In this document: in pieces, positions 19,045 through 34,000 of the stretch
Layout: each line of letters opens with the position of its first letter
How positions within the stretch are numbered: the first letter of the stretch is position 1
Assembly: GCA_032622095.1 (NCBI GenBank)
Contig: CP136064.1
Location: forward strand, 142,867,954 to 142,931,953
Reading direction: 5' to 3'
Length of the DNA: 64,000 nucleotides
DNA from: Siphonodentalium dalli
Taxonomy: Eukaryota > Mollusca > Scaphopoda > Gadilida > Siphonodentaliidae
Program-made: the position numbers and the translations under genes
Notes under the pieces: model-generated
What the model was told of the DNA's origin: nothing
What the model saw: only the letters and a program-made list of their open reading frames with translations
Database searches by the model: none

Positions 19045-22000
19045 GGTATTTATGAACCGATTTTGACCAAATAAACGGTGCGGTAGGGTGGCTCACCCCA
19101 AAATTAGATATAAAAACGGAAAACCGCACCCCTCTAGCCCATACGGTTGCCACAGTAGGTGGCCAAAGTGGCAACCATAGCCGTTTAGGTATTTATGAAC
19201 CGATTTTGACCAAATAAACGGTTGCCGTGTGGTGGCACACCCCAAAAATTAGATATAAAAACCGAAAACCGCACCCTCTAGACCATACGGTTGCCACGGT
19301 AGGTGGCCAAAGTGGCAACCATAGCCGTTTTGTTATTTATGAACCGATTTTGACCAAATAAACGGTGCGGTAGGGGTGGCCCACCACAAAATTATATATA
19401 AAAAACGAAAACCGCACCCCTCTATCCCATACGGTTGCCACAGTATGTGGCCAAAGTGGCAACCATAGCCGTTTAGGTATTTATGAACCGCTTTTGACCA
19501 AATAAACGGTGCCGTATGGTGGCCCACCCCAAAATTATATATAAAAACCGAAAACCGCACCCCTCTAACCCATACGGTTGCCACGGTAGGTGGCCAAAAT
19601 GGCAACCATAGTCGTTTTGGTATTTAGGAACCGATTTTGACCAAATAAACTGGGCGGTAGGGTGGCCCACCCCAAAATTAGATATAAAAACGGAAAACCG
19701 CACCCCTCCTGCCCATACGGTTGCCACAGTAGGTGGCCAAACTGGCAACCATAGCCGTTTTGGTACTTATGAACCGATTTTGACCAAATAAACGGTGCCA
19801 TATGGTGGCCCACCCCAAAATTAGATATAAAAACCCAAAACCGCACCCTCTAGCACATACGGTTGCCACAGTAGGTGGCCAAAGTGGCAACCATAGCCGT
19901 TTAGGTATTTATGAACCGATTTTGACCAAATAAACGGTGCCGTATGGTAGCCCACCCCAAAATTAGATATAAAAACCCAAAACCGCACCCTCTAGCACAT
20001 ACGGTTGCCACAGTAGGTGGCCAAAGTGGCAACCATAGCCGTTTAAGTATTTATGAACCGATTTCGACCAAATTAACGGTGCCGTATGGTGACCCACAGC
20101 AAAATTAGATATAAAAACCGAAAACCGCACCCTCTATCCCATACGGTTGCCACAGTATGTGGCCAAAGTAGCAACCATAGCCGTTTGGTATTTATGAACC
20201 GCTTTTGACCAAATAAACGGTGCCGTATGGTGGCCCACCCAAAATTATATATAAAAAACCGAAAACCGCACCCCTCTAGCCCATACGGTTGCCACGGTAG
20301 GTGGCCAAAGTGGCAACCATAGTCGTTTTGGTATTTAGGAACCGATTTTGACCAAATAAACTGGGCGGTAGGGTGGCCCACCCCAACATTAGATATAAAA
20401 ACGGAAAACCGCACCCCTCCTGCCCATACGGTTGCCACAGTAGGTGGCCAAACTGGCAACCATAGCCGTTTTGGGTACTTATGAACCGATTTTGACCAAA
20501 TAAACGGTGCCATATTGTGGCCCACCCCAAAATTAGATATAAAAACCGAAAACCGCACCCTCTAGCCCATACGGTTGTCTCGGAAGGTTGCCAAAGTGGC
20601 AACCATAGCCGTTTTGGTATTTATGAACCGATTTTGTCCAAATAAACGTTGCGGTATGGTGGCCCACCCCAAAATTAGATATAAAATCCGAAAACCGCAC
20701 CCTCTAGCCCATACGCTTGTCACAGTAGGTGGCCAAAGTGGCAACCATAGTCGTTTAGGTATTAATGAACCGATTTTGACCAAATAAACGGTGCCGTATG
20801 GTAGCCCACCCCAAAATTAGATATGAAAACCGAAAACCGCACCCCTCTAGTCCATACGGTTGCCACGGTAGGTGGCCAATGTGGCAACCAATGCCGTTTT
20901 GGTATTTATGAACCGATTTTGACCAAATAAACGGTGCCGTAGGGTGGCCCACCCCAAAATATGATATAAAAACCGAAAACCGCACCCCTCTAGCACATAC
21001 GGTTGCCACAGTAGGTGGCCAAAGTGGCAACCATAGCCGTTTTGGTATTTATGAACCGATTTTGACAAAATAAACGGTGCGGTAGGGTGGCCCACCCCAA
21101 AATCAGATATAAATACCCAAAAGCGCACCCCTGTAGCCCATACGGTTGTCACAGTAGGTGGCCAAAGTGGCAACCATAGCCGTTTAGGCATTTATGAACC
21201 GATTTTGACCAAATAAACGTTGCCGTAGGGTGGCCCACCCCAAAATTAGATATAAAAACCCAAAACCGCACCACTCTAGCTTACACGGTTGCCACAGTAG
21301 GTGGCCAAAGTGGCAACCATAGCCGTTTAGGTATTTATGAACCGATTGTGACCAAATAAACGGTGCCGTAGGGTGGCCCACACAAAACTAGATATAAAAA
21401 CCGAAAACGCACCCTCTATCCCATACGGTTGCCACGGTAGGTGGCCAAAGTGGCAACCATAGTCGTTTTGGTATTTATGAACCGATTTTGACAAAATAAA
21501 CGGTACGGTAGGGTGGCCCACCCCAAAATTAGATATAAAAAACGAAAATCGCACCCCTCTAGCCCATACGGTTGCCAAAGTAGGTGGCCAAAGTGGCAAC
21601 CATAGCCGTTTAGGTATTTATGAACCGATTTTGACCAAATAAACGGAGCCGTATGGTGGCCCACCCGAAAATTAGATATAAATACCAAAAAGCGCACCCC
21701 TGTAGCCCATACGGTTGTCACAGTAGGTGGCCAAAGTGGCAACCATAGCCGTTTAGGCATTTATGAACCGATTTTGACCAAATAAACGTTGCCGTAGGGT
21801 GGCCCACCCCAAAATTAGATATACAAACCCAAAACCGCACCACTCTAGCTTACACGGTTGCCACAGTAGGTGGCCAAAGTGGCAACCATAGCCGTTTAGG
21901 TATTTATGAACCGATTGTGACCAAATAACGGTGCCGTATGGTGGCCCACACAAAACTAGATATAAAAACCGAAAAACGCACCCTCTATCCCATACGGTTG

Positions 22001-23612
22001 CCACGGTAGGTGGCCAAAGTGGCAACCATAGCCGTTTTGGTATTTATGAACCGATTTTGACAAAATAAACGGTGCCGTAGGGTGGCCCACCCAAAATAAG
22101 ATATAAAAAACGAAAATCGCACCCCTCTAGCCCATACGGTTGCCAAAGTAGGTGGCCAAAGTGGCAACCATAGCCGTTTAGGTATTTATGAACCGATTTT
22201 GACCAAATAAACGGAGCCGTATGGTGGCCCACCCGAAAATTAGATATAAAAACCGAAAACCACACCCTCTAGCCCATACGGTTGCCACAGTAGGTGGCCA
22301 AAGTGGCAACCATAGCCGTTTTGGTATTTATGAACCGATTTTGACAATATAAACGGTGCGGTAGGGTGGCCCACCCCAAAATTAGATATAAATACCAAAA
22401 AGCGCACCCCTGTAGCCCATACGGTTGTCACAGTAGGTGGCCAAAGTGGCAACCATAGCCGTTTAGGCATTTATGAACCGATTTTGACCAAATAAACGTT
22501 GCCGTAGGGTGGCCCACCCCAAAATTAGATATACAAACCCAAAACCGCACCACACTAGCTTACACGGTTGCCACAGTAGGTGGCCAAAGTGGCAACCATA
22601 GCCGTTTAGGTATTTATGAACCGATTGTGACCAAATAAACGGTGCCGTATGGTGGCCCACACAAAACTAGATATAAAAACCGAAACACGCACCCTCTATC
22701 CCATACGGTTGCCACGGTAGGTGGCCAAAGTGGCAACCATAGCCATTTTGGTATTTATGAACCGATTTTGACAAAATAAACGGTGCCGTAGGGTGGCCCA
22801 CCCCAAAATAAGATATAAAAAACGAAAATCGCACCCCTCTAGCCCATACGGTTGCCAAAGTAGGTGGCCAAAGTGGCAACCATAGCCGTTTAGGTATTTA
22901 TGAACCGATTTTGACCAAATAAACGGTTGCCGTATGGTGGCCCACCCGAAAATTAGATATAAAAACCGAAAAACACAACCCCTCTAGCCCATACGGTTGC
23001 CACAGTAGGTGGCCAAAGTGGCAACCATAGCCGTTTTGGTATTTATGAACCGATTTTGACCAAATAAACGGTGCCGTAGGGTGGCCCACCCCAAAAATTA
23101 GATATAAAAACCCAAAACCGCACCCTCTAGCCCATACGGTTGCCACAGTAGGTGGCCAAAGTGGCAAACCATAGCCGTTTATGTATTTATGAACCGATTT
23201 TGACCAAATAAACGGTGCGGTAGGGTGGCCCACCCCCAAATTAGATATAAAAAACGAAAATCGCACCCCTCTAGCCCATACGGTTGCCACAGTATGTGGC
23301 CAAAGTGGCAACCATAGCCGTTTTGGTATTTATGAACCGATTTTGACCAAATAAACGGAGCCGTAGGGTGGCCCACCCGAAAATTAGATATACAAACCGA
23401 AAACCACACCCCTCTAGCCCATACGGTTGCCACAGTAGGTGGCCAAAGTGGCAACCATAGCCGTTTTGGTATTTATGAACCGATTTTGACCACATAAACG
23501 GTTGCCGTAGGGTGGCCCACCCCAAAATTAGATATAAAAAACCGAAAACCGCACCCCTCTAGCCCATACGGTTGTCACAGTAGGTGGCCAAAGTGGCAAC
23601 CATAGCCGTTTA
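19045..23612. repeat. 4.5-kb higher-order block, copy A
   Basis: This block of about 32 monomers recurs almost exactly at 23613-28034. Shared private variants include GGTGGCTCACC (19087 / 23657), TTTTGTTATTTATG (19330 / 23897), AAATGGCAACCATAGTCG (19596 / 24164), CCTCGGAAGG or CTCGGAAGG (20578 / 25001) and the GTTGTCACAG-CATTTATG monomers. The offset is about 4,567 until 19.9 kb and about 4,424 afterwards, because one monomer near 19.9 kb is present twice in copy A and once in copy B. Confidence 0.9.
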
Positions 23613-26600
23613 GGTATTTATGAACCGATTTTGACCAAATAAACGGTGCGGTAGGGTGGCTCACCCCAAAATTAGATATAAAAACGGAAAACCGCACCCC
23701 TCTAGCCCATACGGTTGCCACAGTAGGTGGCCAAAGTGGCAACCATAGCCGTTTAGGTATTTATGAACCGATTTTGACCAAATAAACGGTGCCGTGTGGT
23801 GGCACACCCCAAAAATTAGATATAAAAACCGAAAACCGCACCCTCTAGACCATACGGTTGCCACGGTAGGTGGCCAAAGTGGCAACCATAGCCGTTTTGT
23901 TATTTATGAACCGATTTTGACCAAATAAACGGTGCGGTAGGGTGGCCCACCACAAAATTATATATAAAAAACGAAAACCGCACCCCTCTATCCCATACGG
24001 TTGCCACAGTATGTGGCCAAAGTGGCAACCATAGCCGTTTAGGTATTTATGAACCGCTTTTGACCAAATAAACGGTGCCGTATGGTGGCCCACCCCAAAA
24101 TTATATATAAAAACCGAAAACCGCACCCCTCTAACCCATACGGTTGCCACGGTAGGTGGCCAAAATGGCAACCATAGTCGTTTTGGTATTTAGGAACCGA
24201 TTTTGACCAAATAAACTGGGCGGTAGGGTGGCCCACCCCAAAATTAGATATAAAAACGGAAAACCGCACCCCTCCTGCCCATACGGTTGCCACAGTAGGT
24301 GGCCAAACTGGCAACCATAGCCGTTTTGGTACTAATGAACCGATTTTGACCAAATAAACGGTGCCATATGGTGGCCCACCCCAAAATTAGATATAAAAAC
24401 CCAAAACCGCACCCTCTAGCACATACGGTTGCCACAGTAGGTGGCCAAAGTGGCAACCATAGCCGTTTAAGTATTTATGAACCGATTTCGACCAAATTAA
24501 CGGTGCCGTATGGTGACCCACAGCAAAATTAGATATAAAAACCGAAAACCGCACCCTCTATCCCATACGGTTGCCACAGTATGTGGCCAAAGTAGCAACC
24601 ATAGCCGTTTGGTATTTATGAACCGCTTTTGACCAAATAAACGGTGCCGTATGGTGGCCCACCCCAAAATTATATATAAAAACCGAAAACCGCACCCCTC
24701 TAGCCCATACGGTTGCCACGGTAGGTGGCCAAAGTGGCAACCATAGTCGTTTTGGTATTTAGGAACCGATTTTGACCAAATAAACTGGGCGGTAGGGTGG
24801 CCCACCCCAACATTAGATATAAAAACGGAAAACCGCACCCCTCCTGCCCATACGGTTGCCACAGTAGGTGGCCAAACTGGCAACCATAGCTGTTTTGGTA
24901 CTTATGAACCGATTTTGACCAAATAAACGGTGCCATATTGTGGCCCACCCCAAAATTAGATATAAAAACCGAAAACCGCACCCTCTAGCCCATACGGTTG
25001 CCTCGGAAGGTTGCCAAAGTGGCAACCATAGCCGTTTTGGTATTTATGAACCGATTTTGTCCAAATAAACGTTGCGGTATGGTGGCCCACCCCAAAATTA
25101 GATATAAAATCCGAAAACCGCACCCTCTAGCCCATACGCTTGTCACAGTAGGTGGCCAAAGTGGCAACCATAGTCGTTTAGGTATTAATGAACCGATTTT
25201 GACCAAATAAACGGTGCCGTATGGTAGCCCACCCCAAAATTAGATATGAAAACCGAAAACCGCACCCCTCTAGTCCATACGGTTGCCACGGTAGGTGGCC
25301 AATGTGGCAACCAATGCCGTTTTGGTATTTATGAACCGATTTTGACCAAATAAACGGTGCCGTAGGATGGCCCACCCCAAAATAAGATATAAAAACCGAA
25401 AACCGCACCCCTCTAGCACATACGGTTGCCACAGTAGGTGACCAAAGTGGCAACCATAGCCGTTTTGGTATTTATGAACCGATTTTGACAAAATAAACGG
25501 TGCGGTAGGGTGGCCCACCCCAAAATCAGATATAAATACCCAAAAGCGCACCCCTGTAGCCCATACGGTTGTCACAGTAGGTGGCCAAAGTGGCAACCAT
25601 AGCCGTTTAGGCATTTATGAACAGATTTTGACCAAATAAACGTTGCCGTAGGGTGGCCCACCCCAAAATTAGATATAAAAACCCAAAACCGCACCACTCT
25701 AGCTTACACGGTTGCCACAGTAGGTGGCCAAAGTGGCAACCATAGCCGTTTAGGTATTTATGAACCGATTGTGACCAAATAAACGGTGCCGTAGGGTGGC
25801 CCACACAAAACTAGATATAAAAACCGAAAACGCACCCTCTATCCCATACGGTTGCCATGGTAGGTGGCCAAAGTGGCAACCATAGTCGTTTTGGTATTTA
25901 TGAACCGATTTTGACAAAATAAACGGTACGGTAGGGTGGCCCACCCCAAAATTAGATATAAAAAACGAAAATCGCACCCCTCTAGCCCATACGGTTGCCA
26001 AAGTAGGTGGCCAAAGTGGCAACCATAGCCGTTTAGGTATTTATGAACCGATTTTGACCAAATAAACGGAGCCGTATGGTGGCCCACCCGAAAATTAGAT
26101 ATAAATACCAAAAAGCGCATGCCCGTAGCCCATACGGTTGTCACAGTAGGTGGCCAAAGTGGCAACCATAGCCGTTTAGGCATTTATGAACCGATTTTGA
26201 CCAAATAAACGTTGCCGTAGGGTGGCCCACCCCAAAATTAGATATACAAACCCAAAACCGCACCACTCTAGCTTACACGGTTGCCACAGTAGGTGGCCAA
26301 AGTGGCAACCATAGCCGTTTAGGTATTTATGAACCGATTGTGACCAAATAAACGGTGCCGTATGGTGGCCCACACAAAACTAGATATAAAAACCGAAAAA
26401 CGCACCCTCTATCCCATACGGTTGCCACGGTAGGTGGCCAAAGTGGCAACCATAGCCGTTTTGGTATTTATGAACCGATTTTGACAAAATAAACGGTGCC
26501 GTAGGGTGGCCCACCCCAAAATAAGATATAAAAAACGAAAATCGCACCCCTCTAGCCCATACGGTTGCCAAAGTAGGTGGCCAAAGTGGCAACCATAGCC

Positions 26601-28034
26601 GTTTAGGTATTTATGAACCGATTTTGACCAAATAAACGGAGCCGTATGGTGGCCCACCCGAAAATTAGATATAAAAACCGAAAACCACACCCTCTAGCCC
26701 ATACGGTTGCCACAGTAGGTGGCCAAAGTGGCAACCATAGCCGTTTTGGTATTTATGAACCGATTTTGACAATATAAACGGTGCGGTAGGGTGGCCCACC
26801 CCAAAATTAGATATAAATACCAAAAAGCGCACCCCTGTAGCCCATACGGTTGTCACAGTAGGTGGCCAAAGTGGCAACCATAGCCGTTTAGGCATTTATG
26901 AACCGATTTTGACCAAATAAACGTTGCCGTAGGGTGGCCCACCCCAAAATTAGATATACAAACCCAAAACCGCACCACTCTAGCTTACACGGTTGCCACA
27001 GTAGGTGGCCAAAGTGGCAACCATAGCCGTTTAGGTATTTATGAACCGATTGTGACCAAATAAACGGTGCCGTATGGTGGCCCACACAAAACTAGATATA
27101 AAAACCGAAACACGCACCCTCTATCCCATACGGTTGCCACGGTAGGTGGCCAAAGTGGCAACCATAGCCATTTTGGTATTTATGAACCGATTTTGACAAA
27201 ATAAACGGTGCCGTAGGGTGGCCCACCCCAAAATAAGATATAAAAAACGAAAATCGCACCCCTCTAGCCCATACGGTTGCCAAAGTAGGTGGCCAAAGTG
27301 GCAACCATAGCCGTTTAGGTATTTATGAACCGATTTTGACCAAATAAACGGAGCCGTATGGTGGCCCACCCGAAAATTAGATATAAAAACCGAAAAACAC
27401 AACCCCTCTAGCCCATACGGTTGCCACAGTAGGTGGCCAAAGTGGCAACCATAGCCGTTTTGGTATTTATGAACCGATTTTGACCAAATAAACGGTGCCG
27501 TAGGGTGGCCCACCCCAAAAATTAGATATAAAAACCCAAAACCGCACCCTCTAGCCCATACGGTTGCCACAGTAGGTGGCCAAAGTGGCAAACCATAGCC
27601 GTTTATGTATTTATGAACCGATTTTGACCAAATAAACGGTGCGGTAGGGTGGCCCACCCCCAAATTAGATATAAAAATCGAAAATCGCACCCCTCTAGCC
27701 CATACGGTTGCCACAGTATGTGGCCAAAGTGGCAACCATAGCCGTTTTGGTATTTATGAACCGATTTTGACCAAATAAACGGAGCCGTAGGGTGGCCCAC
27801 CCGAAAATTAGATATACAAACCGAAAACCACACCCCTCTAGCCCATACGGTTGCCACAGTAGGTGGCCAAAGTGGCAACCATAGCCGTTTTGGTATTTAT
27901 GAACCGATTTTGACCACATAAACGGTGCCGTAGGGTGGCCCACCCCAAAATTAGATATAAAAACCGAAAACCGCACCCCTCTAGCCCATACGGTTGTCAC
28001 AGTAGGTGGCCAAAGTGGCAACCATAGCCGTTTA
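23613..28034. repeat. 4.5-kb higher-order block, copy B
   Basis: Second copy of the block at 19045-23612, in direct tandem, 4,422 bp long. Differences from copy A are few single-base changes plus the one-monomer length difference. The junction lies in GGTATTTATGAACCGATTTT, a perfectly shared part of the monomer, as expected for unequal exchange. Confidence 0.9.
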
Positions 28035-31000
28035 GGTATTTATGAACCGATTTTGACCAAATAAACGGTGCCGTATGGTAGCCCACCCCAAAATTATATA
28101 TAAAAACCGAAAACCGCACCCCTCTAGCCCATACGGTTGCCTCGGAAGGTTGCCAAAGTGGCAACCATAGCCGTTTTGGTATTTATGAACCGATTTTGTC
28201 CAAATAAACGGTGCGGTATGGTGGCCACCCCAAAATTAGATATAAAATCTGAAAACCGCACCCTCTAGCCCATACGCTTGTCACAGTAGGTGGCCAAAGT
28301 GGCAACCATAGTCGTTTAGGTATTAATGAACCGATTTTGACCAAATAAACGGTGCCGTATGGTAGCCCACCCCAAAATTAGATATGAAAACCGAAAACCG
28401 CACACCTCTAGTCCATACGGTTGCCACGGTAGGTGGCCAATGTGGCAACCAATGCCGTTTTGGTATTTATGAACCGATTTTGACCAAATAAACGGTGCCG
28501 TAGGGTGGCCCACCCCAAAATAAGATATAAAAACCGAAAACCGCACCCCTCTAGCACATACGGTTGCCACGGTAGGTGGCCAAAGTGGCAACCATAGTGG
28601 TTTTGGTATTTATGAACCGATTTTGACAAAATAAACGGTGCGGTAGGGTGGCCCACCCCAAAATTAGATATAAATACCCAAAAGCGCACCCTCTAGCCCA
28701 TATGGTTATCACAGTAGGTGGCCAAAGTGGCAACCATAGCCGTTTAGGCATTTATGAACCGATTTTGACCAAATAAACGGTGCCGTAGGGTGGCCCACCC
28801 CAAAATTAGATATAAAATCCGAAAACCGCACCCTCTAGCCCATACGCTTGTCACAGTAGGTGGCCAAAATGGCAACCATAGCCGTTTTGTTATTTATGAA
28901 CCGATTTTGACCAAATAAACGGTGCGGTAGGGTGGCCCGCCCCAAAATTATATATAAAAACCCAAAACCGCACCACTCTAGCTTACACGGTTGCCACAGT
29001 AGGTGGCCAAATTGGCAACCATGGCCGTTTTGGTATTTATGAACCGATTTTGTCCAAATAAACGATGCGGTAGGGTGGCCCACCCCAAAATTAGATATAA
29101 AATCCGAAAACCGCACCCTCTAGCCCATACGCTTGTCACAGTAGGTGGCCAAAGTGGCAACCTATGCCGTTTTGGTATTTATGAACCGATTTTGAACAAA
29201 TAAACGGTGCCGTAGGGTGGCCCACCCCAAAATAAGATTTAAAAACCGAAAACCGCACCCCTCTAGCCCATACGGTTGCCACGGTAGGTGGCCAAAGTGG
29301 CAACCGTAGCCGTTTTGGTATTTATGAACCGATTTTGACCAAATAAACGGTGCCGTATGGTAGCCCACCCCAAAATTATATATAAAAACCGAAAACCGCA
29401 CCCCTCTAGCCCATACGGTTGCCTCGGAAGGTTGCCAAAGTGGCAACCATAGCCGTTTTGGTATTTATGAACCGATTTTGTCCAAATAAACGGTGCGGTA
29501 TGGTGGCCACCCCAAAAATAGATATAAAATCTGAAAACCGCACCCTCTAGCCCATACGCTTGTCACAGTAGGTGGCCAAAGTGGCAACCATAGTCGTTTT
29601 GGTATTTATGAACCGATTTTGACAAAATAAACGGTGCGGTAGGGTGGCCCACCCCAAAATTAGATATAAATACCCAAAAGCGCACCCTCTAGCCCATATG
29701 GTTATCACAGTAGGTGGCCAAAGTGGCAACCATAGCCGTTTAGGCATTTATGAACCGATTTTGACCAAATAAACGGTGCGGTAGGGTGGCCCGCCCCAAA
29801 ATTAGATATAAAAACCGAAAACCGCATCCCTCTAGCCCATACGGTTGCCACAGTAGGTGGCCAAAATGGCAACCATAGCCGTTTTGTTATTTATGAACCG
29901 ATTTTGACAAAATAAACGGTGCCGTAGGGTGGCCCACCCCAAAATTAGATATAAAATCCGAAAACCGCACCCTCTAGCCCATACGCTTGTCACAGTAGGT
30001 GGCCAAAGTGGCAACCATAGCCGTTTAGGTATTAATGAACCGATTTTGACAAAATAAACGGTGCCGTATGGTAGCCCACCCCAAAATATTAGATATAATA
30101 ACCGAAAACCGCACCCCTCTAGCCCATACGGTTGTCACAGTAGGTGGCCAAATTGGCAACCATAGCCGTTTTGGTATTTATGAGCCGATTTTGTCCAAAT
30201 AAACGATGCGGTAGGGTGGCCCACCCCAAAATTAGATATAAAATCCGAAAACCGCACCCTCTAGCCCATACGCTTGTCACAGTAGGTGGCCAAAGTGCCA
30301 ACCATAGCCGTTTAGGTATTAATGAACCTATTTTGACCAAATAAACGGTGCCGTATGGTATCCCACCCCAAAATTAGATTGAAAACCGAAAACCGCACCC
30401 CTCTAGTCCATACGGTTGCCACGGTAGGTGGCCAAAGTGGCAACCTATGCCGTTTTGGTATTTATGAACCGATTTTGACCAAATAAACGGTGCCGTATGG
30501 TAGCCCACCCCAAAATTAGATATAAAAACCGAAAACCGCACCCCTCTAGCCCATACGGTTGCCTCGGAAGGTTGCCAAAGTGGCAACCATAGCCGTTTTG
30601 GTATTTATGAACCGATTTTGTCCAAATAAACGGTGCGGTATGGTGGCCACCCCAAAATTAGATATAAAATCTGAAAACCGCACCCTCTAGCCCATACGCT
30701 TGTCACAGTAGGTGGCCAAAGTGGCAACCATAGTCGTTTAGGTATTAATGAACCGATTTTGACCAAATAAACGGTGCCGTATGGTAGCCCACCCCAAAAT
30801 TAGATATGAAAACCGAAAACCGCACACCTCTATTCCATACGGTTGCCACGGTAGGTGGCCAATGTGGCAACCAATGCCGTTTTGGTATTTATGAACCGAT
30901 TTTGACCAAATAAACTGTGCCGTATGGTAGCCCACCCCAAAATTAGATATGAAAACCGAAAACCGCACACCTCTAGTCCATACGGTTGCCACGGTAGGTG

Positions 31001-34000
31001 GCCAATGTGGCAACCAATGCCGTTTTGGTATTTATGAACCGATTTTGACCAAATAAACGGTGCCGTAGGGTGGCCCACCCCAAAATAAAATATATAAACC
31101 GAAAACCGCACCCCTCTAGCACATACGGTTGCCACGGTAGGTGGCCAAAGTGGCAACCATAGCCGTTTTGGTATTTATGAACCGATTTTGACAAAATAAA
31201 CGGTGCGGTAGGGTGGCCCACCCCCAAATTAGATATAAAAAACGAAAATCGCACCCTTCTAGCCCATACGGTTGCCACAGTATGTGGCCAAAGTGGCAAC
31301 CATAGCCGTTTTGGTATTTATGAACCGATTTTGACCAAATAAACGGAGCCGTAGGGTGGCCCACCCGAAAATTAGATATACAAACCGAAAACCACACCCC
31401 TCTAGCCCATACGGTTGCCACAGTAGGTGGCCAAAGTGGCAACCATAGCCGTTTTGGTATTTATGAACCGATTTTGACCACATAAACGGTGCCGTAGGGT
31501 GGCCCACCCCAAAATTAGATATAAAAACCGAAAACCGCACACCTCTAGCCCATACGGTTGTCACAGTAGGTGGCCAAAGTGGCAACCATAGCCGTTTAGG
31601 TATTTATGAACCGATTTTGACCAAATAAACGGTGCCGTATGGTAGCCCACCCCAAAATTATATATAAAAACCGAAAACCGCACCCCTCTAGCCCATACGG
31701 TTGCCAAAGTGGCAACCATAGCCGTTTTGGTATTTATGAACCGATTTTGTCCAAATAAACGGTGCGGTATGGTAGCCACCCCAAAATTAGATATAAAATC
31801 TGAAAACCGCACCCTCTAGCCCATACGCTTGTCACAGTAGGTGGCCAAAGTGGCAACCATAGTCGTTTAGGTATTAATGAACCGATTTTGACCAAATAAA
31901 CGGTGCCGTATGGTTGCCCACCCCAAAATTAGATATGAAAACCGAAAACCGCACACCTCTAGTCCATACGGTTGCCACGGTAGGTGGCCAATGTGGCAAC
32001 CAATGCCGTTTTGGTATTTATGAACCGATTTTGACCAAATAAACGGTGCCGTAGGGTGGCCCACCCCAAAATAAGATATAAAAACCGAAAACCGCACCCC
32101 TCTAGCACATACGGTTGCCACGGTAGGTGGCCAAAGTGGCAACCATAGTCGTTTTGGTATTTATGAACCGATTTTGACAAAATAAACGGTGCGGTAGGGT
32201 GGCCCACCCCAAAATTAGATATAAATACCCAAAAGCGCACCCTCTAGCCCATATGGTTATCACAGTAGGTGGCCCAAAGTGGCAACCATAGCCGTTTAGG
32301 CATTTATGAACCGATTTTGACCAAATAAACGGTGCCGTAGGGTGGCCCACCCCAAAATTAGATATAAAATCCGAAAACCGCACCCTCTAGCCCATACGCT
32401 TGTCACAGTAGGTGGCCAAAATGGCAACCATAGCCGTTTTTGTTATTTATGAACCGATTTTGACCAAATAAACGGTGCGATAGGGTGGCCCGCCCCAAAA
32501 TTATATATAAAAACCCAAAACCGCACCACTCTAGCTTACACGGTTGCCACAGTAGGTGGCCAAATTGGCAACCATGGCCGTTTTGGTATTTATGAACCGA
32601 TTTTGTCCAAATAAACGATGCGGTAGGGTGGCCCACCCCAAAATTAGATATAAAATCCGAAAACCGCACCCTCTAGCCCATACGCTTGTCACAGTAGGTG
32701 GCCAAAGTGGCAACCATAGCCGTTTAGGTATTAATGAACCGATTTTGACCAAATAAACGGAGCCGTATGGTAGCCCACCCCAAAATTAGATTGAAAACCG
32801 AAAACCGCACCCCTCTAGTCCATACGGTTGCCACGGTAGGTGGCCAAAGTGGCAACCTATGCCGTTTTGGTATTTATGAACCGATTTTGAACAAATAAAC
32901 GGTGCCGTAGGGTGGCCCACCCCAAAATAAGATTTATAAAACCGAAAACCGCACCCCTCTAGCCCATACGGTTGCCACGGTAGGTGGCCAAAGTGGCAAC
33001 CGTAGCCGTTTTGGTATTTATGAACCGATTTTGACCACATAAACGGTGCCGTAGGGTGGCCCACCCCAAAATTAGATATAAAAACTGAAAACCGCACCCC
33101 TCTAGCCCATACGGTTGTCACAGTAGGTGGCCAAAGTGGCAACCATAGCCGTTTAGGTATTTATGAACCGATTTTGACCAAATAAACGGTGCCGTATGGT
33201 AGCCCACCCCAAAATTATATATAAAAACCGAAAACCGCACCCCTCTAGCCCATACGGTTGCCTCGGAAGGTTGCCAAAGTGGCAACCATAGCCGTTTTGG
33301 TATTTATGAACCGATTTTGTCCAAATAAACGGTGCGGTATGGTGGCCACCCCAAAATTAGATATAAAATCTGAAAACCGCACCTCTATCCCATACGCTTG
33401 TCACAGTAGGTGGCCAAAGTGGCAACCATAGTCGTTTTGGTATTTATGAACCGATTTTGACAAAATAAACGGGTGCGGGTAGGGTGGCCCACCCCAAAAT
33501 TAGATATAAATACCCAAAAGCGCACCCTCTAGCCCATATGGTTATCACAGTAGGTGGCCAAAGTGGCAACCATAGCCGTTTAGGCATTTATGAACCGATT
33601 TTGACCAAATAAACGGTGCCGTAGGGTGGCCCACCCCAAAATTAGATATAAAATCCGAAAACCGCACCCTCTAGCCCATACGCTTGTCACAGTAGGTGGC
33701 CAAAATGGCAACCATAGCCGTTTTGTTATTTATGAACCGATTTTGACCAAATAAACGGTGCGATAGGGTGGCCCGCCCCAAAATTATATATAAAAACCCA
33801 AAACCGCACCACTCTAGCTTACACGGTTGCCACAGTAGGTGGCCAAATTGGGCAACCATGGCCGTTTTGGTATTTATGAACCGATTTTGTCCAAATAAAC
33901 GATGCGGTAGGGTGGCCCACCCCAAAATTAGATATAAAATCCGAAAACCGCACCCTCTAGCCCATACGCTTGTCACAGTAGGTGGCCAAAGTGGCAACCA

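Larger units (their letters stand above)
17787..28034. repeat. 143-bp satellite array, domain I
   Basis: Tandem monomers of about 143 bp. In order along the plus strand each contains AACCGATTTTGACCAAATAA, ACGGTGCCGTAGGGTGGCCC, ACCCCAAAATTAGATATAAA, AACCGAAAACCGCACCCCTC, TAGCCCATACGGTTGCCACA, GTAGGTGGCCAAAGTGGCAA, and CCATAGCCGTTTTGGTATTT, ending ATG. The array starts abruptly within a monomer at about 17787 (ACCAAATAAACGGTG). Monomers differ by point changes and rare 1-2 base indels. Typical domain I variants are GCGGTAGGGTGGCTCACC, CCCATAGCAAAATTA and AAAACGGAAAACC. All open frames here (up to 161 codons) are repeat read-through. Confidence 0.97.
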
